From Prosopocoilus inquinatus (taxonomy: Eukaryota > Arthropoda > Insecta > Coleoptera > Lucanidae): a stretch of 64,000 nucleotides of DNA. A program made the translations under genes and the position numbers. The notes below the pieces were generated by a model. That model ran no database searches and had not been told where the DNA came from. It saw only the letters and a program-made list of their open reading frames with translations. Each line of letters starts with the position of its first letter. Position 1 is the stretch's first letter. Of the stretch, positions 25,201 through 32,640 are shown one piece after another. The stretch spans positions 54,980,101-55,044,100 of the forward strand of contig CM069872.1 of the NCBI GenBank assembly GCA_036172665.1, written 5' to 3'.

Positions 25201-28156
25201 GATTTTACTCGGTTGGTTTCAGCTTATTACGTCAGCGAGGTTTGATTCGTTCGAACTCCTTCCCGACCATTTTCGGGGCGAAGCCGAACGACGGCTTTAT
25301 TAACTTGACCCGAACGAGATTTGAAATATTTAAAAGAAATCAAGAACAAGATTTGGGGTGAGGGTAAAACGTGAAAAGCAAAAACGAAAAATTGGAAGAC
25401 AAAAAGAAATCCCGGTCTCTGCAAAACAAAACATAATGAGTTACTTTTTGTTGGAATGTTCTGCTTTGCTTCCTTACTGTTATTCAAAACTGACATCTAA
25501 CATCTCACCGACATCAACAGATTCTACTCTGTCAATTCTAGGCTGCGTCATCGAGATTTGATTCACTCGAACTCCTTCCTAACAATTTTAGGGCGAAGCC
25601 AAGCGACGGATTTTACTCGGTTGGTTTCAGCTTATTACGTCAGCGAGGTTTGATTCGTTCGAATTCCTTCCCGACGATTTTCGGGGCGAAGCCCAGCGAC
25701 GGCTTTATTAACTTGACCCGAACGAGATTTGAAATATTTAAAAAAAATCAAGAACAAGATTTGGGGTGAGGGTAAAACGTGAAAAGCAAAAACGAAAAAT
25801 TGGAAGACGCAAAAAGAAAGTCCCGGTCTCAGCAAAACAAAACATAATGAGTTACTTTTTGTTGGAATGTTCTGCTTTGCTTCCTTACTGTTATTCAAAA
25901 CTGACATCTAACATCTCACCGACATCAACAGATTCTACTCGGTCAATTGTAGGCTGCGTCATCGAGATTTGATTTACTCGAACTCCTTCCTAACAATTTT
26001 AGGGCGAAGCCAAGCGACGGATTTTACTCGGTTGGTTTCAGCTTATTACGTCAGCGAGGTTTGATTCGTTCGAACCCCTTCCCGACGATTTTCGGGACGA
26101 AGCCCAGCGACGGCTTTATTAACTTGACCCGAACGAGATTTGAAATATTTAAAAGAAATCAAGAACAAGATTTGGGGTGAGGGTAAAACGTAAAAAGCAA
26201 AAACGAAAAATTGGAAGACGCAAGAAAGAAAATTTCGGTCTCAGCAAAACAAAAAATAATGAGTTACTTTTTGTTGGAATGTTCTGCTTTGCTTCCTTAT
26301 TGTTATTCAAAACTGACATCTAACATCTCACCGACATCAACAGATTCTACTCTGTCAATTCTAGGCTGCGTCATCGAGATTTGATTAATTCGAACTCCTT
26401 CCTAACAATTTTAGAGCGAAGCCAAGCGACGGATTTTACTCGGTTGGTTTCAGCTTATTACGTCATCGAGGTTTGATTCGTTTTCGAACTCCTTCCCGAC
26501 GATTTTCGGGGCGAAGCCCAGCGACGGCTTTATTAACTTGATCCGAACGAGATTTGAAATATTTAAAAGAAATCAAGAACAAGATTTGGGGTGAGGGTAA
26601 AACGTGAAAAGCAAAAACGAAAAATTGGAAGACAAAAAGAAGTCCCGGTCTCTGCAAACAAAACATAATGAGTTACTTTTTGTTGGAATGTTCTGCTTTG
26701 CTTCCTTACTGTTATTCAAAACTGACATCTAACATCTCACCGACATCAACAGATTCGACTCGGTCAATTCTAGGCTGCGTCATCGAGATTTGATTCACTC
26801 GAACTCCTTCCTAACAATTTTAGGGCGAAGACAAGCAACGGATTTTACTCGGTTGGTTTCAGCTTATTACGTCAGCGAGGTTTGATTCGTTCGAACTCCT
26901 TCCCGACCATTTTCGGGGCGAAGCCGAACGACGGCTTTATTAACTTGACCCGAACGAGATTTGAAATATTTAAAAGAAATCAAGAACAAGATTTGGGGTG
27001 AGGGTAAAACGTGAAAAGCAAAAACGAAAAATTGGAAGACAAAAAGAAGTCCCGGTCTCTGCAAACAAAACATAATGAGTTACTTTTTGTTGGAATGTTC
27101 TGCTTTGCTTCCTTACTGTTATTCAAAACTGACATCTAACATCTCACCGACATCAACAGATTCGACTCGGTCAATTCTAGGCTGCGTCATCGAGATTTGA
27201 TTCACTCGAACTCCTTCCTAACAATTTTAGGGCGAAGACAAGCAACGGATTTTACTCGGTTGGTTTCAGCTTATTACGTCAGCGAGGTTTGATTCGTTCG
27301 AACTCCTTCCCGACCATTTTCGGGGCGAAGCCGAACGACGGCTTTATTAACTTGACCCGAACGAGATTTGAAATATTTAAAAGAAATCAAGAACAAGATT
27401 TGGGGTGAGGGTAAAACGTGAAAAGCAAAAACGAAAAATTGGAAGACAAAAAGAAGTCCCGGTCTCTGCAAAACAAAACATAATGAGTTACTTTTTGTTG
27501 GAATGTTCTGCTTTGCTTCCTTACTGTTATTCAAAACTGACATATATCATCTAACCGACATCAACAGATTCTACTCGGTCAATTCTAGGCTGCGTCATCG
27601 AGATTTGATTCACTCGAACTCCTTCCTAACAATTTTAGGGCGAAGCCAAGTAACGGATTTCACTTGGTTGGTTTCAGCTTATTACGTCAGCGAGGTTTGA
27701 TTCGTTCGAACTCCTTCCCGACGATTCTCGGGGCGAAGCCCAGCGACGGCTTTATTAACTCGACCCGAACGAGATTTGGAATATTTAAAAGAAATCAAGC
27801 ACAAGATCAAGATTTAGGGTGAGGGTTAAAATGTGAAAAGCAAAAACGAAAAATTGGAAGATAAAACAAAAGTCTCAGCCCTTTTATTTTTCAATATTTT
27901 TTTTTCTTTTTAGTTACACTCTTCTGAATGTTTATTTAACGAGAGGGTGCGTTCTTTCCAGGTTGACAAACCGCTGGAGAAGCGAAACACGATGCTGCAG
28001 GTGAAGAAATGGTTCTTCGAAAACCACCAAGCGATTAACGACATAGACGCAGCCTGCAGGGTGCTCTACCCCCTCTGTTTCCTCATCTTCCTCGCCATCT
28101 ACTGCATAACGTACGCGTCCATCCCCGAACGGGGCATAAGACCATACGCCCTCTAG
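9769..28156 (+). CDS. Cys-loop ligand-gated ion channel subunit, GluCl/HisCl-like orphan (complete, 9 exons)
   Basis: Inferred join: 9769-9821, 9905-10011, 16120-16187, 16283-16500, 18863-18945, 19179-19313, 23856-24008, 24241-24446, 27962-28156; about 405 residues. Seen in order: signal peptide (1-22), N-terminal helix with YDxxIKP (41-47), loop D FRQEW (84-88), loop A WLPDIFF, the Cys-loop C156-C170 with 13 residues between, loop C TGTYSEL, TM1 with IPCC (246-249), TM2 (~268-290), TM3 with YTRAIDVFTG (296-305), a very short intracellular loop and TM4 (~371-392). Family members are pentameric neurotransmitter-gated channels of the plasma membrane. TM1 and TM3 are most like invertebrate GluCl, but the second loop-C disulphide typical of GluCl, HisCl and glycine receptors is absent. 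TM2 carries TAR instead of PAR, Leu 2' and Phe 9'. Ligand and exact orthologue are not assigned. Confidence 0.85.
9905..10011 (+). CDS. Channel exon 2: mature N-terminus and first helix
   Basis: The acceptor is tatatttcag ending at 9904. The exon encodes LCNADIEED followed by DVLMELL and YDHHIKP, the N-terminal helix and the conserved YDxxI(K/R)P motif of Cys-loop subunits. The phase-correct end is ...NNNS plus one base, followed by gcaagc, which implies a GC donor. A GT donor slightly downstream (gttagtg, after 10036) is also in phase but would add about five residues and makes the spacing to the next beta strand less typical. Confidence 0.75.
10012..10640 (+). repeat. Tandem ~181-bp repeat in intron 2
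   Basis: The anchor gttagtgtaaaaaatgttg recurs at about 10036, 10126, 10308 and 10489. The first interval is short (about 90 bp) and the next two are 181 bp. Units also contain tcctaccaaactcaacctag. The array begins almost at the end of exon 2. Confidence 0.75.
10640..12350 (+). repeat. A-rich array with caaggtc motifs and pyrimidine blocks
   Basis: Loosely repeated units carry ctcaaggtca or ctcaaggtct at about 10653, 10879, 11238, 11545, 11942 and 12287. Between them are C-rich tracts (cccccctcccc) and ggaggggag tracts at 10960-11150, 11280-11465 and 11635-11810. It is the same compositional family as the arrays at 19.9-22.7 kb and elsewhere. No coding signal. Confidence 0.5.
12351..13095. 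other. Intronic DNA, nothing recognised
   Basis: AT-rich sequence without exon-like features, regular repeats or RNA gene signatures that I could support. Confidence 0.4.
13200..13740 (-). mobile_element. Dispersed element copy B, with 60-70-bp minisatellite
   Basis: Three tandem units with caagctgagacaa and gcttttgatccaccagggca occur at about 13232-13400. Next to them lies an end segment with tcaagtgcgaacg near 13712. These match the complement of element A (7.9-9.2 kb) and parallel element C (29.2-31.1 kb). Long minus-strand frames here simply follow the repeat. Confidence 0.5.
13745..15110 (-). repeat. Tandem ~104-141-bp repeat, about 11 copies
   Basis: The anchor gtttaaagtaaac recurs at about 13750, 13863, 13967, 14105, 14243, 14375, 14497, 14635, 14767, 14890 and 15031. 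Several intervals are exactly 138 bp, which is 46 codons, so minus-strand reading frames stay open across copies (for example 13950-14405). Each unit has a variable (gac)n tract and tgaaatacgtctgcggacga. I treat it as intronic satellite, not as a gene. Confidence 0.8.
15180..15330 (+). repeat. Dispersed segment also found at 23500-23640
   Basis: Sequence including ggaaaatttctcg, cgaggaaaatta and cacattcggaactgc matches a similar segment in a later intron of the same gene. It lies inside a 234-codon plus-strand frame (15087-15791) that shows no recognisable protein. Confidence 0.5.
15331..16119. other. Intronic DNA before exon 3
   Basis: A mix of AT-rich DNA and a GC-rich part (15650-15950) with cggcgcggcgcggcg. 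Frames here do not match a family. Pyrimidine runs precede the acceptor tactttcag ending at 16119. Confidence 0.4.
16120..16187 (+). CDS. Channel exon 3: beta strand 1
   Basis: The acceptor tactttcag is followed by two bases completing an Asp codon, then TPTTVTVSLHVLSVSQID and DHRM. This is the first beta strand of the ligand-binding domain; the family pattern is PtxVxVxxxVLSIsxIdexxM. The reading frame shifts between this exon and the next, so an intron is required. The only in-phase junction I found uses gcaagt directly after the Met codon, a good GC-type donor. Confidence 0.7.
16188..16282 (+). other. Short intron with (tc)n tract and apparent GC donor
   Basis: A 95-bp intron, gcaagtac...tttttttgaag, containing an uninterrupted tc microsatellite at about 16221-16250. 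The acceptor tttgaag at 16282 gives a gapless family alignment. An alternative acceptor, ctcttcag at 16290, would need two leftover bases that the GC donor does not supply. Confidence 0.5.
16283..16500 (+). CDS. Channel exon 4: loops D, A and E
   Basis: Encodes LFSLELYFRQEWKDDRL (loop D with the Arg of FRQEW), then IWLPDIFFPNE (loop A) and FVKIMSDGTI (towards loop E). Codon third positions are strongly G/C, unlike the flanking introns. The donor is ttcgag|gtaaac; the two leftover bases (ag) plus the first base of exon 5 give Arg149. Confidence 0.85.
16520..18610 (+). repeat. E-box-rich ~180-bp satellite filling intron 4
   Basis: The anchor ttacatgcacac recurs at about 16682, 17003, 17184, 17363, 17547, 17731, 17913, 18093, 18274 and 18462; most intervals are 180-184 bp. 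Each unit contains smaller pieces of the form caaggtaaacacgtgtacac and caaggtatacaacacgtg. By eye I count about 34 copies of CACGTG in 2.1 kb. Frames across it translate as a periodic peptide and are not genes. Confidence 0.9.
18863..18945 (+). CDS. Channel exon 5: the Cys-loop
   Basis: After tttttag the exon encodes ITLVLRC, then PMNFSKFPFDKQH, then CVMNIES. The two cysteines are 14 positions apart and enclose the FPFD core, the defining disulphide loop of the superfamily. The donor is gtaagt at 18946. One leftover T joins AT of exon 6 to give Tyr177. Confidence 0.9.
19179..19313 (+). CDS. Channel exon 6: loop B to loop C
   Basis: The acceptor gtgtgcag is followed by YKWKADDLLLEWK (loop B side), a variable stretch and GGLIAFETG leading into loop C. 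There is no cysteine here, so the second disulphide seen in GluCl, HisCl and glycine receptors is missing. The donor gtcagc is at 19314. Confidence 0.85.
19495..19765 (+). repeat. Left flanking direct repeat
   Basis: Carries catcccaccgccgctaccacc, then an attgagaggcaacgtcttgg block and a tail with aataggatt and ggaaggaaaacg. The same order of blocks lies at 22870-23110. Inside the left copy the catcccaccgcc block is itself doubled (about 19516 and 19596). Confidence 0.6.
19880..22760 (+). repeat. A-rich array with many TCAAGGTCA motifs
   Basis: Degenerate units of roughly 100-200 bp carry tcaaggtca-like cores (for example about 19901, 20038, 20173, 20277, 20533, 20806, 20890, 21011, 21096, 21217, 21425), each followed by short pyrimidine-rich text such as aatctaactct, then aaaattaaaaatgaaacc. 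The plus strand is strongly A-rich and G-poor throughout. It lies in intron 6 of the channel gene between two direct repeats. A near-exact internal duplication of about 380 bp is seen in 21500-22450. Confidence 0.75.
22865..23120 (+). repeat. Right flanking direct repeat
   Basis: Matches the left repeat at 19495-19765 in block order: catcccaccgccgctgccacc, attgagaggcagcgtcttgg, then gaaggaaaggaaag. With its partner it brackets the 3-kb A-rich array. Confidence 0.6.
23121..23855. other. Rest of intron 6 with two dispersed segments
   Basis: 23190-23290 (gtagccaccactcc...aaggccggaagaagac) recurs at 24495-24585. 23500-23640 recurs at 15200-15330. A pyrimidine tract leads to the acceptor ttttcag ending at 23855. 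No exon seen. Confidence 0.5.
23856..24008 (+). CDS. Channel exon 7: loop C and TM1
   Basis: Encodes GTYSELTLNF (end of loop C with its conserved Tyr), then FARKLNYFLIQIYIPCCM, the start of TM1, and ends LMTARALI, entering TM2. The IPCC signature is shared with GluCl channels. Where most relatives have SW(V)SFWL, this has SCLAFWL. PAR at the cytoplasmic mouth of TM2 reads TAR. The donor ag|gtaaaa splits the codon for Gly 4' of TM2. Confidence 0.9.
24241..24446 (+). CDS. Channel exon 8: TM2 and TM3
   Basis: The acceptor is acggttgcag. TM2 continues as GASSLFSLAMLVFNFNV and leads without gaps to YPKVPYTRAIDVF and TM3, FVFGALIETVIV. By ungapped comparison with the family, 2' is Leu, 6' Ser, 9' Phe, 13' Met, 16' and 18' Phe. 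Relatives usually have small 2' residues, Thr 6' and Leu 9'. The remainder is a hydrophilic loop ending DDVEQ at a cag|gtactg donor. Confidence 0.9.
24490..24590 (+). repeat. Dispersed segment also at 23190-23290
   Basis: Shares gccaccactcc, accatcc, and gccggaagaagac with the segment in the preceding large intron. It directly precedes the 408-bp array. Confidence 0.5.
24580..27890 (+). repeat. Highly uniform 408-bp satellite in the last intron (about 8 units)
   Basis: The anchor gacatctaacatct recurs at about 24581, 25084, 25492, 25903, 26314, 26723, 27130 and 27538. After a first interval of 503 bp, intervals are 407-411 bp. Neighbouring copies differ at few positions, suggesting recent amplification or homogenisation. 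Each unit carries gcgaagccaagcgacgg and gatttggggtgagggtaaaa. The recurrent 65-90-codon frames on both strands follow the unit. Confidence 0.9.
27962..28156 (+). CDS. Channel exon 9: short cytoplasmic loop, TM4 and stop
   Basis: The acceptor gttctttccag is followed by VDKPLEKRN, then KKWFFENHQAINDIDAACRV, leading into TM4 (LYPLCFLIFLAIYCITY) and a short tail ending RPYAL, stop tag at 28154-28156. The whole TM3-TM4 loop is about 48 residues, far shorter than in most subunits. Confidence 0.9.
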   Translation, partial: VDKPLEKRNTMLQVKKWFFENHQAINDIDAACRVLYPLCFLIFLAIYCITYASIPERGIRPYAL

Positions 28157-28189
28157 AAACAAACGCACCCCATGTACACTCCCCCAACC

Positions 28190-28500
28190 TCCTCTTCATA
28201 GCTTCTTCCCCCCGCCCCTCAAATTATATATTCCTATTTATTTAATGTTCTTAATAATAAAGTTTTTCTAAAGTAAATCAAAATTCACGCAGAAAATAAA
28301 ACTGCCCGAGCTTAATTAATAATTTTGAAACACTAACACCCCCACCCTCATATTCTCCCTCCTTGTCTTCCTCCTCCTCCTCCGCAGCTTGCCTCGCCCC
28401 CTTCAAATTTTTACATTTCCGTTTATTTAAATAAATAAATTTTATTAAAATTTGAGTTTTAAGCAAAGCCGCCCGTGCTTGTTAATTTTGAATGTTAGGA
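28190..28500 (+). repeat. Tandem duplication of the 3' untranslated end
   Basis: Two diverged copies about 185 bp apart share a C-rich lead, tatttatttaat or gtttatttaaat around the AATAAA, and the tail aaactgcccgagcttaatt or aagccgcccgtgcttgtta followed by aattttgaa. The arrangement offers two poly(A) sites. Confidence 0.6.
28256..28261 (+). terminator. Poly(A) signal of the channel gene
   Basis: AATAAA lies 100 bp after the stop codon. Diverged AATAAA copies at 28430-28439 occur in a tandem duplicate of this 3' end. Confidence 0.6.
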
Positions 28501-29200
28501 GCGCGTCTTGCTCCACGTAAGTCTCCCCCTCCCCCCTTCCCCGCGCGCCTTACATCCCGGGGTGGCCAGGAAACCTAACGGTGAATGTGTTCGAATCATC
28601 CCCTAATTAAGTCTGATAATTAATCATAGGGACTCTCGTGCGTCGAGAATCGTCTGTGCGTCGTCCCCTTTGATTCGATCAGCGTATTCCGGAGAGGTAG
28701 TTACCACTTACGCCTGAATATTGTTTTGGGGGTGGGAGGGGGGATGCGGGGGTGGGGACGAGCGGCCCGGTCAATTTTAATAATTGGGTCGACGGAATTG
28801 CCAAATCGATTTAATCAAGTAAGTAATTGTTAAATACAAGTGGTGCAAGCGCGTGCAGACGGGGGGCGGAAGAAGTTGGGGGTAGATTATAAAAAAAAAA
28901 AAGAAAATGGGGATTTTCTCCATGCCACTAACCGCGGATTTCATTTATTTTTCATTTTGCCTCCGAACTTTTTAGCAATCCGTCGTGCAATCCTTGCACC
29001 TCGAATTTCCTGTTTTCTTGTTCGTAGCCTCGATGTCTGCTTTGTTTCCCGCGGTTTGCTGGACGAGGCTCGCTTAGATTTTTGGAATTGTCAAAATCGG
29101 TTCGCCCTTTCTCCATTTAGTTAACCGCCCTTCTTCCTCATTATAATAGTTCAAAAAAAAAATACCGAATCTTTCAAATAACAAAATGTATTCAGACGTA
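28501..29200. other. Intergenic, no supported gene
   Basis: G-rich tract at 28725-28765. The frame at 28840-29124 has no family match. Confidence 0.4.
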
Positions 29201-31085
29201 AGAAAAAACCTTCATATGTAAACAACAAAAAAATAGGCTGAAATGATGACTAAAATTGGGTCCAAAACTGAACCAAAAGCTTGTAAGAGAAGGATAGTTC
29301 GACCGCAAAGAGAAAGCAACAGTCGCAAGCATACATGTCTTGAACGTCCAGGACGAAGCTGAGACAAGCTCAGCGAGTTCTTAGTCCTCCAGCGCCGTAA
29401 CAAAATCTACAAAATGTCTCAACAAACTGCAAGAAATTATTAGTGCGAAATCTTAAAAAAAAAGTAATAAAAGTCACTTATAAATTAAGGAGGACCAAGG
29501 ACAAGGATAAACCAATCGAAACAAAAAAAGGGAAACACGAAACACGAAGAGAGAATTAAAACTAACAGAAATATTTTTTTTTAAACAATTTAATTTCATC
29601 CCGACTGACCGATCTCAAGGTCAACCCGATCCGATACGAGCAAGAAATCGAACGTTGAAGAAATATAAGTGGAAACTGGGACGAAAGCAATGTGAAATTG
29701 GGTTCATTTCATTTCAAGGTCAACCTAACCCACAGCAGGAGAAAACAAACATTAAAAAAATAGTCGTAAAATTGAGCGCCAGAGAAATTTCAAGGACAGT
29801 CCAACCCGACTGAAGTCAATCTAGGGAAACAAAATTAAAACTGACAAAAATATTTGTATGATCAGGTGAAATTCAAGCCGACCGATCTCAAGGTCAACCC
29901 AATCCAACACGAGCAGGAAACCGAACTTGAGTCTCTTCATTATCATTGTTATCATTATTTTTAATTTGCCAATTAAAGAAACTTAAAAAAACAACGAAAA
30001 CTGAGCTCGTAAAGAAATAAAACGGGAAACTTAAAAGAACAATGAAAACTGAGCTCATTCCACCTCAAGGTCAACCTAATCCGTACAATAAATCGAAAAT
30101 AAAAATAATAATCTTAAAATTGCTGAGACAAGATCAGCGAGTTCTTAGTCCTCCAGCGCCGTAACAAAACCGACGAAATGTCTCAAACAAAAGTGTGCAC
30201 CGTCCTTTCGGGCGGAAATTTTGGGCGAAAGCCCCCCTTAAAGAACACCATAAGGCACTGAGCACATCGCTCTAGGCACGTCGCAAAGACAAAGCAACAG
30301 TCGCAAACACACCTGTCTTGAATGTCCGGGACGAAGCTGAGACAAGCTCGGTGAGTTCTTAGTCCTCCAGCGCCGTAACAAAACCGACGAAATGTCTCAA
30401 ACAAAAGTGTGCACCGTCCTTTCGGGCGGAACTTTGGGTCGAAACCACCCCTCAAAGAGCACCAACAGGCACTGAGGACAACACTCCAGGCACGTCGCAA
30501 GGACAAAGCAACAGTCGCAAACATACCTGTCTTGAACGTCCAGGACGAAACTGAGACAAGCTCGGCGAGTTCTTAGTCCTCCAGCGCCGTAACAAAACCG
30601 ACGAAATGTCTCAAACAAAAGTGTGCACCGTCCTTTCGGGCGGAAATTTGGGTCGAAACCACCCCTCAAAGAGCACCAACAGGCACTGAGCACATCGGTG
30701 TAGGCACGTCGTAAAGACAAAGCAACAGTCGCAAACATATGTCTAGGACGAAGCTGAGACAAACTCCGCGAGTTCTTAGTCCTCCAGCGCCGCATCAAAA
30801 CCGACGAAATGTCTCAACAAAAGTGTGCACGTGTATACAGCGCGAAATATGGGGAGAAGCCCCCCCCCCTCTCAAAAAGCACCATCAGGCTTTGAGGGCA
30901 TCGCTCTAGGCGCGTCGCAAATTGATAAAACCAAAACCGGCCTTACCCTTAAGCGTTTATGGAAGAAGGGTTTGCACGAATCGAGACCATTGCGACGGCA
31001 TCAGGAACCAATCGAGTAAAAGGTGACGTAAGGAAAACCAATAGGATGAAAGGTCAAGTGCGAACGCAATTTAATCTTTCCGTCT
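29200..31085 (-). mobile_element. Dispersed element copy C with ~210-bp tandem units
   Basis: gagttcttagtcctccagcg recurs at about 29375, 30139, 30353, 30568 and 30770; the last intervals are about 214, 215 and 202 bp. The end segment 30930-31085 matches the complement of 7965-8115. A caaggtca-bearing stretch (29455-29985) interrupts the element. No transposase was found. Confidence 0.55.
29455..29985 (+). repeat. Segmental duplicate of 32998-33525
   Basis: Long near-matching text, including gaacgttgaagaaa and cttgagtctcttcatta, is shared in the same order with 32998-33525, 3.54 kb further on. It includes several tcaaggtca cores. Confidence 0.7.
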
Positions 31086-31145
31086 CAAAATAATACTTGT
31101 ATGTATGTACAAAGAAAAACGTAGTTCTCAGGACCTTATAACATA

Positions 31146-31280
31146 AGAACCGATTGAATTGTTTTTTTATTAGAGCGTCTACATGGTCCTAAAATCTCCC
31201 GCGACGTTTTAAAAAACAAGACGTCGCCGGTGATTTTAACCGTGCAGACGTTTTAACATAAACAATTCAATCGGTTCTCA
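31146..31280. mobile_element. Small inverted-repeat element
   Basis: gaaccgattgaattgttt at about 31149 is mirrored by aacaattcaatcggttc at about 31262. Inner arms (taaaatctcccgcgacgt against acgtcgccggtgatttta) also pair. A related but diverged arm follows near 31325-31380 (ggagattttatgacc, cagttctcacg). It is likely a MITE-like hairpin. Confidence 0.5.
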
Positions 31281-31380
31281 CGGAAATCTCGGGCGTCGTC
31301 GACTTTTCATTTTTTAAACAGTCGCCGGAGATTTTATGACCGTCGAAACGATTTAAAGGAAACATTCCGATCAGTTCTCA

Positions 31381-32640
31381 CGACGGAAAAGATGAAACGC
31401 ACCCGCAGACGCTTGCAAAAGATGAGGCGATTTTTTTCTGAAAATAGAAACTCCGAACGATCTTGTTTACTCAAGGCAATAAAAGAAATGCCGACGCAGC
31501 GAAAATTATGCGACGGTTTATGGACGGTGTATTCTGAAACGTACGCAGAAAACAAACTTAAACCCGAGTTGTACCGCGAAAATAAAGCAGAGTGTGAGAC
31601 CATTTGCGTTATAGAAATCCAGGGGACGATGCGACGCCGACGGCAAAGAAAAACCTGCTTTTATTGCAATAAGAGCTGACGCGAAAGGCGCATCATGACG
31701 CGTTCCCACACAATTTCCTAATTTTGCGCCTTCGAGGATAATACAACTTTAAACCCAGTATGTTTTCCTGAAAAGCGGTTTTCCCAAGCCGTAGCGATAC
31801 GCTGTATTTAAACAAAACAAAGCTAGGAGATTGAGTGATGGAAAAATGTGGAAGGAAAAAACGAGAAGCCAGACAAAACGACTTTGAAAAAAAAAAGAGA
31901 GGACTGCTTGGAGAGATCCGGGACGAAACAAGAGAAGGACTGCTTGGAACGAAGTGATGAATTAATTATTTTAAGCGTACTAGAAAAATGCGGATCCTCG
32001 ACAGGGTGGCGGGGGCGGGAGGCCGGGGGATGGGTTAACACCGGAACATATGGAAGCATCGCGTCGGGGGCTGTAAGACACTCAAATGACGCAATTTTAT
32101 TCGCCCGGTAATTGAACTATATTTTAGGGGATCAATCGATGCGGTTCCTCCACACTTCCGTTGGGGGTGGGAGGTTGATTGAGATTATCCCCGAGTGAGT
32201 AAAGTGAAGTCTGAAATATGACACGCCAGCGAATAAATTTAACGCATGTTTATGTATAGAGAGACAGGAAGAGAGAGAGAGAGAGAGAGAGAATCAGTCA
32301 AGTCGTGATGGGGGGAGGGGGTGAGGGCCGCACAAAGGTCTTTCGTCCGGGCGAGGCTAATTTACGAGAGGAAAATCTTCTTCTCCGGGGGGGTGGAAAA
32401 AAAACCCGCGGGCGATAAACGTCAATTCCAGCTTATTACTTTCGACGTAGATTTAAATTGCCTTCCTTCATTTAACCTGCGTCCTCATAATATATGGATA
32501 AAGCCCCCTCGGCTGTGCTCATCACGTGTCGCTCACCCGCGGGGGGATGAAGGGCGGGGGTTATCCCAAATCTAATTTGTTTGGTTATGCCGATGCGTAC
32601 GTGTGCCCGTCTGTGAACCCCCGACCTCCTGCTTGTAGTT
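31381..32640. other. Intergenic, (ga)n microsatellite
   Basis: A (ga)n tract lies at about 32272-32291. A 95-codon basic frame (31392-31679) has no recognisable domain and no splice context. Otherwise nothing supported. Confidence 0.4.

Noticed and set aside
31392..31679. 95-codon basic frame
   Set aside because: No domain recognised and it begins at the edge of an inverted-repeat element; kept only as intergenic DNA.
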